Origin: Acidobacteriaceae bacterium
GTDB lineage: Bacteria > Acidobacteriota > Terriglobia > Terriglobales > Acidobacteriaceae
Direction of reading: 5' to 3'
Length of the DNA stretch: 64,000 nucleotides
Assembly: GCA_035944135.1 (NCBI GenBank)
Contig: DASZBM010000008.1
Location: 186,001 to 250,000, forward strand
Part shown: in pieces, positions 1 through 8,473 of the stretch
Layout of the letters: every line of letters begins with the position of its first letter
Numbering within the stretch: position 1 is the stretch's first letter
Translations under genes and position numbers: made by a program
Notes under the pieces: model-generated
The model's database searches: none
The model's input: the letters and a program-made list of their open reading frames with translations, nothing else
What the model was told of the DNA's origin: nothing

Positions 1-76
1 CTTGTTCCGGCTCTACCGCTCGACCTCGCGAAATCCAAATTGCGTTCAGCGGTACATCTAATTGAATAGGAACAAG
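1..76 (+). promoter_or_regulatory. Cold-shock gene 5' UTR with inverted repeat that covers the ribosome binding site
   Basis: Bases 1-8 (CTTGTTCC) are the exact reverse complement of bases 69-76 (GGAACAAG). The right arm contains the Shine-Dalgarno-like AGGAAC just before the ATG at 82. If the transcript starts at or before base 1, pairing of the arms would hide the ribosome binding site. Long structured leaders that change fold with temperature are known for cspA-type mRNAs; that this one works that way is inference. The element may extend beyond the left edge of the window. Confidence 0.4.
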
Positions 77-81
77 TGAAT

Positions 82-282
82 ATGGAACAGGGAACAGTGA
101 AATGGTTTAACGATGCGAAGGGCTTCGGCTTTCTGAGCCGGGCTTCAGGCGACGACGTGTTCGTGCATCACTCGGCAATCCAGAGCAACGGCTTCCGCTC
201 GCTGCAGGAAGGCCAGCAGGTTGAGTTCAACGTTGTGAAGGGCCCCAAGGGCTGGCAGGCAGAGAACGTTCGCGCTCTCTAA
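82..282 (+). CDS. Cold-shock domain protein (CspA family)
   Basis: Single cold-shock domain of 66 residues, the usual family size. It opens [18 protein letters not shown] and has both RNA-binding motifs: RNP1 (KGFGFL) and RNP2 (VFVHHSAI). Family members bind single-stranded nucleic acid in the cytoplasm and act as RNA chaperones. The ATG at 82 is preferred over the in-frame GTG at 76 because AGGAAC (68-73) is well spaced from it and family members begin close to the GTVKWFN motif. It is a single-gene unit with a strong terminator right behind it. The 5' leader can fold over the ribosome binding site. Whether it is cold-induced or constitutive cannot be told from sequence. Confidence 0.95.
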   Translation: MEQGTVKWFNDAKGFGFLSRASGDDVFVHHSAIQSNGFRSLQEGQQVEFNVVKGPKGWQAENVRAL

Positions 283-306
283 GCGTTGCGAAGTTGAATT
301 CGGATA

Positions 307-330
307 GGGCGGTCGGTTGACCGCCCTTTT
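307..330 (+). terminator. Intrinsic terminator of the cold-shock gene
   Basis: Perfect 8-bp stem GGGCGGTC (307-314) / GACCGCCC (319-326) with a GGTT loop, followed by TTTT and another T run. It lies 24 bases after the cold-shock stop codon. Confidence 0.9.
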
Positions 331-418
331 CCCTTTTGCACACGCGAGCAGGATGGCTGCGTACCTGCAGCCCCGTGAGGACGGATTTCCTCATTGAACC
401 GAAGTGCCTGGAGGATTC

Positions 419-829
419 ATGGCCGTCGTTATCTCAGACAAGTACCACCTCAAATCCATTCACGAAGAGATCGGCCTGTTCGACCGTAAGCTCGCGCATC
501 TGATGAAGTTCGAAAAGTTTGAGACAGAGGCCGCGCGTGACGAAGCTGCACGCAAGATGAGGGTGAAGCGCGAGACGCTGGTCAAAACAGCGACGCGGCT
601 GGCCGAGGAAGGCATTGAGTTCAAGCCGGGAGATTTGCCGCGGTCCATGCGACCGGAAGGCGAGCCTGAGCCGCCTCCGCCGGCGGTGGTGATTGCGGAG
701 ACAGTTGTTGTCGAGCAGCCGGCCCCCAGCCGGAGCCTGGGACGTGAGAGCAGCGGACCTTATGCGGGCACCTCGCTCGACTGGCAGGCAAGCGTTCGCC
801 AATACATGCTGAAGAAGGGCAAAGCGTAG
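419..829 (+). CDS. Conserved hypothetical protein, helical N-terminal half, Pro-rich middle
   Basis: 136 residues. The ATG at 419 has an ideal GGAGGA (410-415), so the upstream in-frame GTG at 404 is rejected. The first 75 residues are rich in Lys, Glu, Ala and Arg and look helical (RKLAHLMKFEKFETEAARDE), suggesting a coiled coil. A Pro/Glu/Val stretch follows (EPEPPPPAVV), then a short basic C terminus ending KKGKA. No signal peptide or membrane segment is seen, so it is probably cytosolic. Function is not recognised. It runs convergently into the pyrimidine phosphorylase gene with 9 bp between stops. Confidence 0.75.
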   Translation: MAVVISDKYHLKSIHEEIGLFDRKLAHLMKFEKFETEAARDEAARKMRVKRETLVKTATRLAEEGIEFKPGDLPRSMRPEGEPEPPPPAVVIAETVVVEQPAPSRSLGRESSGPYAGTSLDWQASVRQYMLKKGKA

Positions 830-838
830 AGCAGAGCG

Positions 839-2212
839 CTATTGCCGGCGAACAATTTCGCGGATGAGCGGCTGCGGCGCGGGCGGCTGGTCTGCGATGC
901 AGACAGTTTCCTCAAGCATGCGGAAGGGTTCGTCGAGCAGCGCCGGATCTTCGGTAAACAGCGTGAAGATCGGCTGGCCCGCCTCGAGTTTTGCGCCGAG
1001 TTTTGCGTGCGATTCGATGCCAGCATGCGCACTGACCGGATCGCCAGGCTTTGCGCGGCCCGCTCCGAGTCGCTGCACGGCCCAGCCAACCTCCTTGCAA
1101 TCCATACCCCTGAGGTAGCCCGCACGCGACGCTGCGAGCGTCCGCGTCGCCTTTGGTTTGTGAAACGCAGCGGGGTTGTCGAAGATGCTGGTGTCTCCGC
1201 CTTGCGCGCGCACAATGTTGAGCCACGCTTTATAGGCTGCACCGGAGCGGAGCAGGTTGTCCGAGAGCTTCGCGCCGTCGTCGGGTGACTGCGCTTTGCC
1301 GGCGAGGAAGAGCATCCAGCCGGAGAGCGCATTCGAGAGCTCGATGAGGTCGGCGGACATTGCGTGACGCGTGCCGCGCATGATGTCGACGCACTCCCAG
1401 ACTTCGACCCAGTTGCCGCTGAAACGGCCGAGGGGTTCTTCCATTGATGTGAGCAGGGCAACAGTGCGTGTGCCTGCGAGTTCACCGGTGGAGACCATGA
1501 GATTGGCGAGCAATTGCGATTTCTCGTATGTCGGCATGAATGCGCCGGAGCCGACCTTCACATCGAGTACGAGGCCGCGGAGATCTTCGGCGAGCTTCTT
1601 GCTCATGATGCTTGCGGTGATGAGGAATGGCGATTCTACGGTGCCTGTGTGGTCGCGCATCGCGTAGAGGATGCGGTCGGCGGGGACGAGCCGCGGCGTC
1701 TGGCCCACGAGTGCGGCATGGCACTCGCGCAGCACTTCGCGCATGCGCGGCAGTGAGAGCTGTGTGTCGAAACCGGGAATCGTCTCGAGCTTGTCTAGAG
1801 TTCCGCCGGTATGACCCAGGCTGCGGCCAGAGATCATCGGGACCGAGATGCTGGGACTGTTTTCGAGTCCCGCTGCCGCGAGCACCGGAGCGATCAGCAG
1901 CGAGCTCTTGTCGCCGACGCCACCGGTTGAGTGCTTGTCGACGGTGAATGTGTCCAACCCGGAGGCGTCGAAAGTCTCACCGGAATAACGCATCGCGGTT
2001 GTGAGATCGGCGAGCTCGCGCGGCGACAGTCCGCGCTGAAAGACCGCCATGAGGAAGCTGCCGATCTGCGCGTCGGTGATGGTTGGCGTAGATTTTCTTT
2101 CGCCACCTTGAACGACGCTGCGGACGAACTGATTGATCTCTTCGGTGGACAGCTCGTGGCCGTCGCGCTTGTGAAGGATGAGATCGATAGGATGGAAGAC
2201 TTGCTCGGACAT
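839..2212 (-). CDS. deoA: Pyrimidine-nucleoside (thymidine) phosphorylase
   Basis: Phosphorolysis of thymidine, deoxyuridine and possibly uridine to base plus (deoxy)ribose-1-phosphate in pyrimidine salvage. The 457-residue protein starts MSEQVFHPIDLILHKRDG, the normal family start; the reading frame runs 53 codons further upstream into cdd but without a family-like N terminus. The phosphate-binding KHSTGGVGDKSS and the signature SGRSLGHTGGTLDKLE are intact. Length is slightly above the usual 435-440. It lies 19 bp after cdd in the same direction, so cytidine deamination and nucleoside phosphorolysis are probably co-transcribed. Pdp versus strict thymidine phosphorylase specificity cannot be decided by eye. 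Confidence 0.92.
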   Translation of the reverse strand: MSEQVFHPIDLILHKRDGHELSTEEINQFVRSVVQGGERKSTPTITDAQIGSFLMAVFQRGLSPRELADLTTAMRYSGETFDASGLDTFTVDKHSTGGVGDKSSLLIAPVLAAAGLENSPSISVPMISGRSLGHTGGTLDKLETIPGFDTQLSLPRMREVLRECHAALVGQTPRLVPADRILYAMRDHTGTVESPFLITASIMSKKLAEDLRGLVLDVKVGSGAFMPTYEKSQLLANLMVSTGELAGTRTVALLTSMEEPLGRFSGNWVEVWECVDIMRGTRHAMSADLIELSNALSGWMLFLAGKAQSPDDGAKLSDNLLRSGAAYKAWLNIVRAQGGDTSIFDNPAAFHKPKATRTLAASRAGYLRGMDCKEVGWAVQRLGAGRAKPGDPVSAHAGIESHAKLGAKLEAGQPIFTLFTEDPALLDEPFRMLEETVCIADQPPAPQPLIREIVRRQ

Positions 2213-2231
2213 ATTCGCTTCGGTGCGGGTT

Positions 2232-2672
2232 TTACTTCTGGAGAAACTGCATGCGGAAGGCGTGTGGAAGCAGCGCGCCGAGTGTAGTCGATTCCTCTGC
2301 ACCCCTTTCGCCGGGATAGAGGATGAGAACGTCATCGTCGCCGAACTCGCTGAGTGTCTGACGGCAGGCACCGCAGGGCATCGACGCTGAATTATTCAGG
2401 TTGGCTACTGCGACGGCACGCAGGCGGACGGAGGGACCGCGCTCGGAGACAGCGCGTGCGACCGCCGCCTGCTCGGCGCAACTGGTAAGCCGGTAGGAGC
2501 AGTTCTCGACGTTGCAGCCGGTGATGATCGAACCATCGGTCAATAACAGCGCGGCGCCCACGCGAAAGTGGCTGTAAGGTGAGTAGGAGTTTGCGGCCGC
2601 GGCCCGGGCGAATTCACGAAGGTGTTGCTGATCAGCGGGAGAAAGCGAGTTTGTGGCAGCGGCAGACGACAT
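2232..2672 (-). CDS. cdd: Cytidine deaminase
   Basis: Converts cytidine and deoxycytidine to uridine and deoxyuridine. The 146-residue length fits the small homotetrameric type. Zinc ligands are visible: Cys65 in SCAEQ with catalytic Glu67, and Cys100 and Cys103 in PCGACRQ. The substrate loop GCNVENCSY is conserved. It is the first gene of a two-gene salvage unit with the phosphorylase. About 190 bp separate its start from the divergent helicase start, and that interval should hold both promoters. Confidence 0.95.
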   Translation of the reverse strand: MSSAAATNSLSPADQQHLREFARAAAANSYSPYSHFRVGAALLLTDGSIITGCNVENCSYRLTSCAEQAAVARAVSERGPSVRLRAVAVANLNNSASMPCGACRQTLSEFGDDDVLILYPGERGAEESTTLGALLPHAFRMQFLQK

Positions 2673-2862
2673 GACGAGTTGTTTAGGGTAGCCGCTCGGG
2701 CGAACGAAGGCAAGGTGTCAAGCATGAGTCTGGAACAGCAGATGGCCGGGAATTGAGACTGTGCAGCGCACGAATGCATCAAAAGCAGAGGCAGAATCTG
2801 GAGCGAAATCCTTGGCGAATCGGGAACGTCGATCGAAGGAACGGGCCTCTGCGGAGACGCCG

Positions 2863-5800
2863 ATGAACGTGTCGGCGTCCGCTCCGGAGGATGTCCTCGA
2901 TCTGTTTCATCCCGTAACTGCAGCCTGGTTCCGCGCGGTGTTTGAGGGGGCAACCGCTCCTCAGAGCGAAGGCTGGCCCGCGATTGCGCGTGGCGAATCC
3001 ACACTGATTCTGGCGCCGACGGGAACGGGGAAGACGCTGACTGCATTTCTCTGGTGTCTTGACCGGCTGATGCTGCGCGAACAACCGGCGACGCCAGGTT
3101 GCCGCGTGTTGTACGTATCGCCGCTCAAGGCGCTCGCGGTGGATGTGGAGCGCAACCTGCGCTCGCCGCTTGCAGGCATTGCGAACATGGCGGAGCGCGA
3201 GGGCGTGCGCGTTCACCTGCCGGAGATTAGTGTGCGCACCGGCGACACGAGCCCACGGGAGCGCGCACGGTTCAAGAGGCATCCCGGCGAAATTCTTATC
3301 ACCACTCCTGAGTCGTTGTACCTGATGTTGACCTCGAGTGCGAGTGAGGCGCTGCGTTCCATCGAGACGATCATCATCGATGAGATTCATGCGCTGGTGC
3401 CGACGAAACGTGGAGCGCATATGGCGCTTTCGCTTGAGAGACTGCAAACGCTTGTTGGGAGGCCGATACAGCGGATCGGTCTCAGCGCGACGCAGCGGCC
3501 GCTGGAGGAAGTTGCGCGATTCCTCGGTGGTGCCGATGCGGGTTTGGCAGGTCAGCAAACGAGCAAGTCAGCGAGTCAGCAACTTAGCGACGAATCCGTC
3601 ACCCGAAAGCTGAGCGACGAGGATCGATCTGGGACCGAGATCGAGGGCGTGCGTTTTCGGCCCGTGACGATCGTGAACGCCGGTGCTCGCAAGCCGCTGG
3701 TGCTTTGCGTAGAGGTTCCGGTCGAAGACATGGCGAAGCTCGGCGAGGTTGAGGAACAGCCGAGCGGGCCGGCCGCGCAGGGACCGAAGCGAACGAGCAT
3801 ATGGCAGTCGATCCATCCGCGTCTGCTGGAGATTATTCGCAGTCGCACGTCGACGCTGCTGTTTGTGAACGCGCGACGTGTTGCGGAGCGGCTCGCAGGC
3901 GCGCTAAATGAGCTCGCAGGTGAACCGATCGCGCGCGCGCATCATGGCTCGCTGGCAGCGGCGCAGCGGAGTGAGATTGAAGAGATGCTGAAGGAGGGGC
4001 GCATCCGCGCACTCGTCTGTACGTCATCGCTCGAGCTCGGCATCGACATGGGCGCGGTGGACCTGGTCATCCAGATTGAAGCGCCGCCGAGTGTGGCGAG
4101 CGGGATGCAACGCATTGGGCGTGCGGGGCACCAGGTGGGCGCGCCGTCGCACGGAATCATCTTCCCGAAATATCGCGCGGACCTGATTGCGTGTGCGGCA
4201 GTGACGCAGGCGATGCACGAAGGGCACGTGGAGTCGACAAGATTTCTTCGCAATCCGCTCGACGTGCTCGCGCAGCAGATGGTCGCGACCGTGGCATATC
4301 CGCCACTGCCTGTTGGTGAAGCGGGACGCCTTCGAGGGCGCGGAGAGATTGAGTCAGAGTCGCCGGGAATTTCCTATGAGGCGCTGCTCTCGATTGTGCG
4401 CAGCTCGGCCCCGTTCGCTGGATTGAGTGCGGCGGTGTTTGACGGCGTGCTGGACATGTTGGCGGGCCGTTATCCGTCGGATGAGTTTGCGGAGCTGCGC
4501 CCACGTGTGACCTGGGATCGGCAGCGCAACTGGATCACACCGCGGCAGGGCGTGCAGCGCATCGCGATCCTGAATGGAGGGACGATTCCGGACCGTGGGC
4601 TGTATGGAGTCTTCCTCAGCGGAACGCATGCGAAGCCGGTGCGAGTGGGCGAGCTGGATGAGGAAATGGTGTTCGAGGCGCGCCAGGGCGAGACCTTTGT
4701 GCTCGGTGCATCCACGTGGCGGATCGATGAGATCACGCACGATCGGGTGCTCGTGAGCCCCGCGCCCGGCGAACCGGGCAAGATGCCGTTCTGGCATGGC
4801 GATCAGGCAGGGCGGCCGATCGAATTCGGCCGCCGCATCGGTGCGCTCGTGCGCGAGCTGCGTGAATTGCCGCGGGGTGCTGCCATCACGAAGCTCACGC
4901 GCGAGCACGATCTTGATCAGCAGGCTGCGGAAAACGTGTTGCGCTATCTCGCGGATCAGGAACTTGCTACAGAGCAGGTGCCGGATGATCGCACCATTGT
5001 GATAGAGCGTGTGCGCGATGAGTTAGGTGATTGGCGGGTTTGCTGTCTGACTCCGTTTGGCAGTCGCGTGCATGCGCCGTGGGCGATGGCAGCAACCGCG
5101 AAGGTTAAGGCTGCGGGGCTGGATGTTGAGACGATGTGGAGCGAGGACGGGTTCGTGCTGCGCTTCCCAGAGACGGACGAGCCACCTGAAGCCGATCTGC
5201 TGTTGCTGGATCCAGCGGAGGCGGCGGAGTTTGTGCAGCATCAGCTTGGATCGACGGCGCTGTTCGCGGCTAAGTTTCGGGAAGCTGCAAGCCGAGCGTT
5301 GCTTCTGCCTCGGCGCCGTGCCGATGGCCGTACACCATTGTGGCAGCAACGCAAGCGTGCGTACGACCTGTTGAGCGTCGCGGCGCGATATGCGAGCTTC
5401 CCGATTCTTCTAGAGGCGTATCGCGAATGCCTGCGGGATGTGTTCGACATGCCGGCGCTGTCGGAGACACTGCGCGCGATTGCGAACCGCAGCATTCGTG
5501 TCCACGTGGCGGACTCGCGGACGCCGTCGCCATTTGCAAGTGCGTTGTTGTTCAGTTACGTCGCGAACTACATCTATGACGGCGATGCGCCGCTGGCAGA
5601 GCGGCGGGCCCAGGCGCTGTCGATCGATCAGGAGCAATTACGTGAATTGCTCGGCGACGCTGACCTCCGCGAGCTGCTGGATGTGAATGCGATCGAGGAG
5701 ACAGAGGAGCAGCTTCAGGCGATTGCGGACGGCTACAAGGCGCGCAATCTGGATGCCGTGCACGATCTGTTGCTGCGACTTGGAGATCTCACATCAGCGG

Positions 5801-7605
5801 AACTAGCTGCGCGGTGCGAGGGGGTGGATGCGGACGCAAGCGTGGCCCGTCTGCTGCGTGCCCGGCGAGTGCTGCAGGTGAGGATCGCAGCCGAACCCCG
5901 CTTGATCGCGATCGAAGACGCGGGCAGGGTGCGCGATGCGTTGGGGGTGCCGCTACCGCCAGGGCTGCCTGATGCCTTTACTGGAAAAATACCCGAGGCC
6001 TTGGTTGACATCGTTCGGCGCTATGCGCGCACGCATGGCCCGTTCACGACGGTCGAGGTGTCGAAACGCTACGGGCTCTCCACTGCCGGAATCGAGCCAA
6101 TCTTGCAGAGGCTCGTGGGAATGGGTCGCATCGTCGAGGGCGGCTTTCGTCCGAGCGGCGTAAACCGTGAGTGGATCGATGTCGAAGTGTTGCGCACGAT
6201 TCGCAGGCGGTCGCTTGCGCGGCTTCGCAAAGAAGTTGAGCCAGTTGAGCAGCGCACGCTGGCGAGGCTGTTTACGCGATGGCAGGGTGTGGTGCAGCCG
6301 CGCCGCGGACTCGACGCACTGCTGGATGTAATCGAGACTCTGCAAGGAGCGGCACTACCGGCGTCCCTGCTGGAAACTGAGATACTGCCCGCGCGGATTA
6401 TCGGCTACCAGCGCTCGGATCTCGACACACTCATTGCCGCGGGTGAAGTGGTCTGGGTGGGGTTGGAGCCTTTGGGTGAACGCGATGGCCGCATCGGTTT
6501 GTATCTCGCGGATAAGGTCGCGCTGTTGTGGCCTCCCGATCGTGTGGTGATCAGCGGCGAAAAACAGAGCCCCGCGCTGAGCGATCGCGAACAGGCGGTC
6601 GTCGGATATCTCACACGGAACGGAGCCTCGTTCTTTCAACCATTGCATGAGGGAGTTGGTGGCGGATATCCGGGCGAGACGATTGATGCACTGTGGTCAC
6701 TTGTGTGGCGCGGCCTCGTGACGAACGATGCAATGAATGCTCTGCGCGCCTACTGCGATAAGCCGCCGACGTCATCTCGAAGTACGAAGCAGACGCGACG
6801 CATCCACAATCAGCAAGGATTCCGCAGTCGCCGAACCACTCCTCCCAGCGCGCAAGGACGATGGAGCCTGAATACTGCTGCGTTTGCTGAGACCCGCACT
6901 TCGTCTGCCGAGCAGACTGTCTGGAGTCACGCCATCGCGCAACAATTGCTGGCACGATACGGAATCGTATTTCGCGAAACCGCGCACGCTGAAAATCTTC
7001 CCGGCGGCTTCAGCGCGATCTACGACGTTTTGAAAGCGCTGGAGGAGGGCGGGCGCATTCGTCGCGGCTACTTCGCGGCCGATCTCGGTGCGACGCAGTT
7101 TGCGCTTCCGGCTGCGATCGATCTACTGCGTTCGCTGCGTGCGCCCGTACAGGAAAAGCATGAGGTGGTGATGCTCGCCGCGACCGATCCTGCGAATCCT
7201 TATGGTGCACTGCTGCGCTGGCCGGCCGCGCCGGAAGAGGGATCGATGCTCACGCGGACGGTGGGAGCCCGCGTTGTGCTGGTCGATGGCGCGCTGACCG
7301 CATACCTTCGCCGGGGCAATCCAAACCTGCAGGTGCTCTTGCCGGAGGATGACCCCGCGCGTTCGCAGGTCGCACGCGTGCTCGCGGAGTTCCTCGCTGC
7401 GTATGTTCAGCGTGTGGACAACCCTGAAGGCCGCGGCCGCACGTCGATGCTTATCAGCAGCGTCAATGGCGTTCCTGTGGCCGAGCATCCGCTGTCCCGC
7501 TTCCTGCTCGATGCAGGCTTCCAAGCAGCGCCGCTCGGGTTCAACGTTCGGCGCGGTCTGCCGTCGTTGCCGGGCGCGACTGCTGAGACACGCAGCGATG
7601 CCTGA
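2863..7605 (+). CDS. lhr: Lhr-family large ATP-dependent helicase
   Basis: About 1580-residue superfamily 2 helicase resembling the long Lhr (large helicase-related) proteins of E. coli and mycobacteria. Visible motifs: Walker A APTGTGKT (about residues 52-59), DEIH box, SATQRP, and motif VI QRIGRAGHQVG, followed by the long Lhr-type C-terminal region. ATG 2863 is preferred because it follows GGAG at a 6-bp gap; a GTG start at 2761 would add 34 residues of low similarity value. Between motif III and the second RecA domain lies a polar insertion encoded by an 8-bp tandem repeat (3554-3593). The last 8 bases overlap the Nei gene, and mycobacteria also have lhr next to nei, which supports a DNA repair role. 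Confidence 0.9.
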   Translation: MNVSASAPEDVLDLFHPVTAAWFRAVFEGATAPQSEGWPAIARGESTLILAPTGTGKTLTAFLWCLDRLMLREQPATPGCRVLYVSPLKALAVDVERNLRSPLAGIANMAEREGVRVHLPEISVRTGDTSPRERARFKRHPGEILITTPESLYLMLTSSASEALRSIETIIIDEIHALVPTKRGAHMALSLERLQTLVGRPIQRIGLSATQRPLEEVARFLGGADAGLAGQQTSKSASQQLSDESVTRKLSDEDRSGTEIEGVRFRPVTIVNAGARKPLVLCVEVPVEDMAKLGEVEEQPSGPAAQGPKRTSIWQSIHPRLLEIIRSRTSTLLFVNARRVAERLAGALNELAGEPIARAHHGSLAAAQRSEIEEMLKEGRIRALVCTSSLELGIDMGAVDLVIQIEAPPSVASGMQRIGRAGHQVGAPSHGIIFPKYRADLIACAAVTQAMHEGHVESTRFLRNPLDVLAQQMVATVAYPPLPVGEAGRLRGRGEIESESPGISYEALLSIVRSSAPFAGLSAAVFDGVLDMLAGRYPSDEFAELRPRVTWDRQRNWITPRQGVQRIAILNGGTIPDRGLYGVFLSGTHAKPVRVGELDEEMVFEARQGETFVLGASTWRIDEITHDRVLVSPAPGEPGKMPFWHGDQAGRPIEFGRRIGALVRELRELPRGAAITKLTREHDLDQQAAENVLRYLADQELATEQVPDDRTIVIERVRDELGDWRVCCLTPFGSRVHAPWAMAATAKVKAAGLDVETMWSEDGFVLRFPETDEPPEADLLLLDPAEAAEFVQHQLGSTALFAAKFREAASRALLLPRRRADGRTPLWQQRKRAYDLLSVAARYASFPILLEAYRECLRDVFDMPALSETLRAIANRSIRVHVADSRTPSPFASALLFSYVANYIYDGDAPLAERRAQALSIDQEQLRELLGDADLRELLDVNAIEETEEQLQAIADGYKARNLDAVHDLLLRLGDLTSAELAARCEGVDADASVARLLRARRVLQVRIAAEPRLIAIEDAGRVRDALGVPLPPGLPDAFTGKIPEALVDIVRRYARTHGPFTTVEVSKRYGLSTAGIEPILQRLVGMGRIVEGGFRPSGVNREWIDVEVLRTIRRRSLARLRKEVEPVEQRTLARLFTRWQGVVQPRRGLDALLDVIETLQGAALPASLLETEILPARIIGYQRSDLDTLIAAGEVVWVGLEPLGERDGRIGLYLADKVALLWPPDRVVISGEKQSPALSDREQAVVGYLTRNGASFFQPLHEGVGGGYPGETIDALWSLVWRGLVTNDAMNALRAYCDKPPTSSRSTKQTRRIHNQQGFRSRRTTPPSAQGRWSLNTAAFAETRTSSAEQTVWSHAIAQQLLARYGIVFRETAHAENLPGGFSAIYDVLKALEEGGRIRRGYFAADLGATQFALPAAIDLLRSLRAPVQEKHEVVMLAATDPANPYGALLRWPAAPEEGSMLTRTVGARVVLVDGALTAYLRRGNPNLQVLLPEDDPARSQVARVLAEFLAAYVQRVDNPEGRGRTSMLISSVNGVPVAEHPLSRFLLDAGFQAAPLGFNVRRGLPSLPGATAETRSDA
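3554..3593 (+). repeat. Five-unit 8-bp degenerate tandem repeat inside lhr
   Basis: Five consecutive octamers, each starting AGC: AGCAAACG, AGCAAGTC, AGCGAGTC, AGCAACTT, AGCGACGA. The period of 8 is not a multiple of 3, so the frame rotates and the encoded peptide (around TSKSASQQLSDES) is a polar linker. It resembles the short tandem arrays at 31191, 37983 and 49179. Confidence 0.65.
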
Positions 7606-8473
7606 GGGCGATACCATCTTTCGTGCCGCCCGTGCACTGAACAAGGCACTCGGTGGCAGAGTGATCACGCAATTCGAGACGACACTCGCTCCGCTCGCAT
7701 GTGTGAACGACGACAAACCGGTGGCAGGCCGCACGGTGGAGCGGGTGGAGGCACGCGGTAAGTGGTGCCTCATCTTCTTTTCCGGCGACCTCATTCTTCT
7801 CACGCACATGCGAATGTCGGGCTCATGGCACATCTACAAGACGGGCGAGCGATGGCAAGCTCCGCGCAGTGCGATGCGCGTTGTGATCACCTGCGGTGAT
7901 GTGCAGGCGGTCGCATTCAACGTTCCGGTGGCGGAGTTTCACAGCGCGCGTTCGCTCGAGCGCAGCCCCGATGTGCCGAAGCTAGGAGTCGATGTGCTTA
8001 GCCGGGATTACAGCATAGATACAGCAGTGCATGCGCTACAGGAGTATCGCCGGTCCCACCCCGATGCCGAGATCGGAAATGTTCTGTTGAATCAGCGTGT
8101 ACTCGCAGGCATTGGTAACGTCTACAAGTCCGAGATCGCATTTGCCACGGGCGTGAATCCGTTTCGCACGATGCAGACGATCAGCAACCGTGAACTTGAG
8201 CGCATCGCAGAAATCGCTGAACGTTATATGCAGGCAAACATCAGCGAAGACGTTGGCGAAGCGATCGTCACCTACACGGGCAATCGGCGAACAACACGCG
8301 CGATGGATCGGGGTGCTCGGCTGTGGGTTTATGGGCGGCACGGCCAGGAGTGCCGGCGCTGCGGAGCGGTCATCGAAATGCGGAGGCAGGGAACTGGTGC
8401 CCGCTCCAGCTACTGGTGCCCTTCGTGCCAGCCCTGGATTGATTCTGAAGCCAACACTACAGTCCCGAGTTAA
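7598..8473 (+). CDS. nei: Endonuclease VIII / Fpg-type DNA glycosylase-AP lyase
   Basis: Excises oxidised bases and cuts the abasic site (base excision repair). The 291-residue protein begins MPEGDT, with the catalytic Pro2 and Glu3 of the family directly after the start Met, which fixes the start at 7598. It has the helix-two-turn-helix LLNQRVLAGIGNVYKSE and a C-terminal zinc finger with Cys pairs CRRC and CPSC. PEGD and the overall layout fit Nei rather than MutM (PELPE). It overlaps lhr by 8 bp, so the two are translationally linked. Its stop overlaps the stop of the convergent PBP gene. Confidence 0.92.
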   Translation: MPEGDTIFRAARALNKALGGRVITQFETTLAPLACVNDDKPVAGRTVERVEARGKWCLIFFSGDLILLTHMRMSGSWHIYKTGERWQAPRSAMRVVITCGDVQAVAFNVPVAEFHSARSLERSPDVPKLGVDVLSRDYSIDTAVHALQEYRRSHPDAEIGNVLLNQRVLAGIGNVYKSEIAFATGVNPFRTMQTISNRELERIAEIAERYMQANISEDVGEAIVTYTGNRRTTRAMDRGARLWVYGRHGQECRRCGAVIEMRRQGTGARSSYWCPSCQPWIDSEANTTVPS

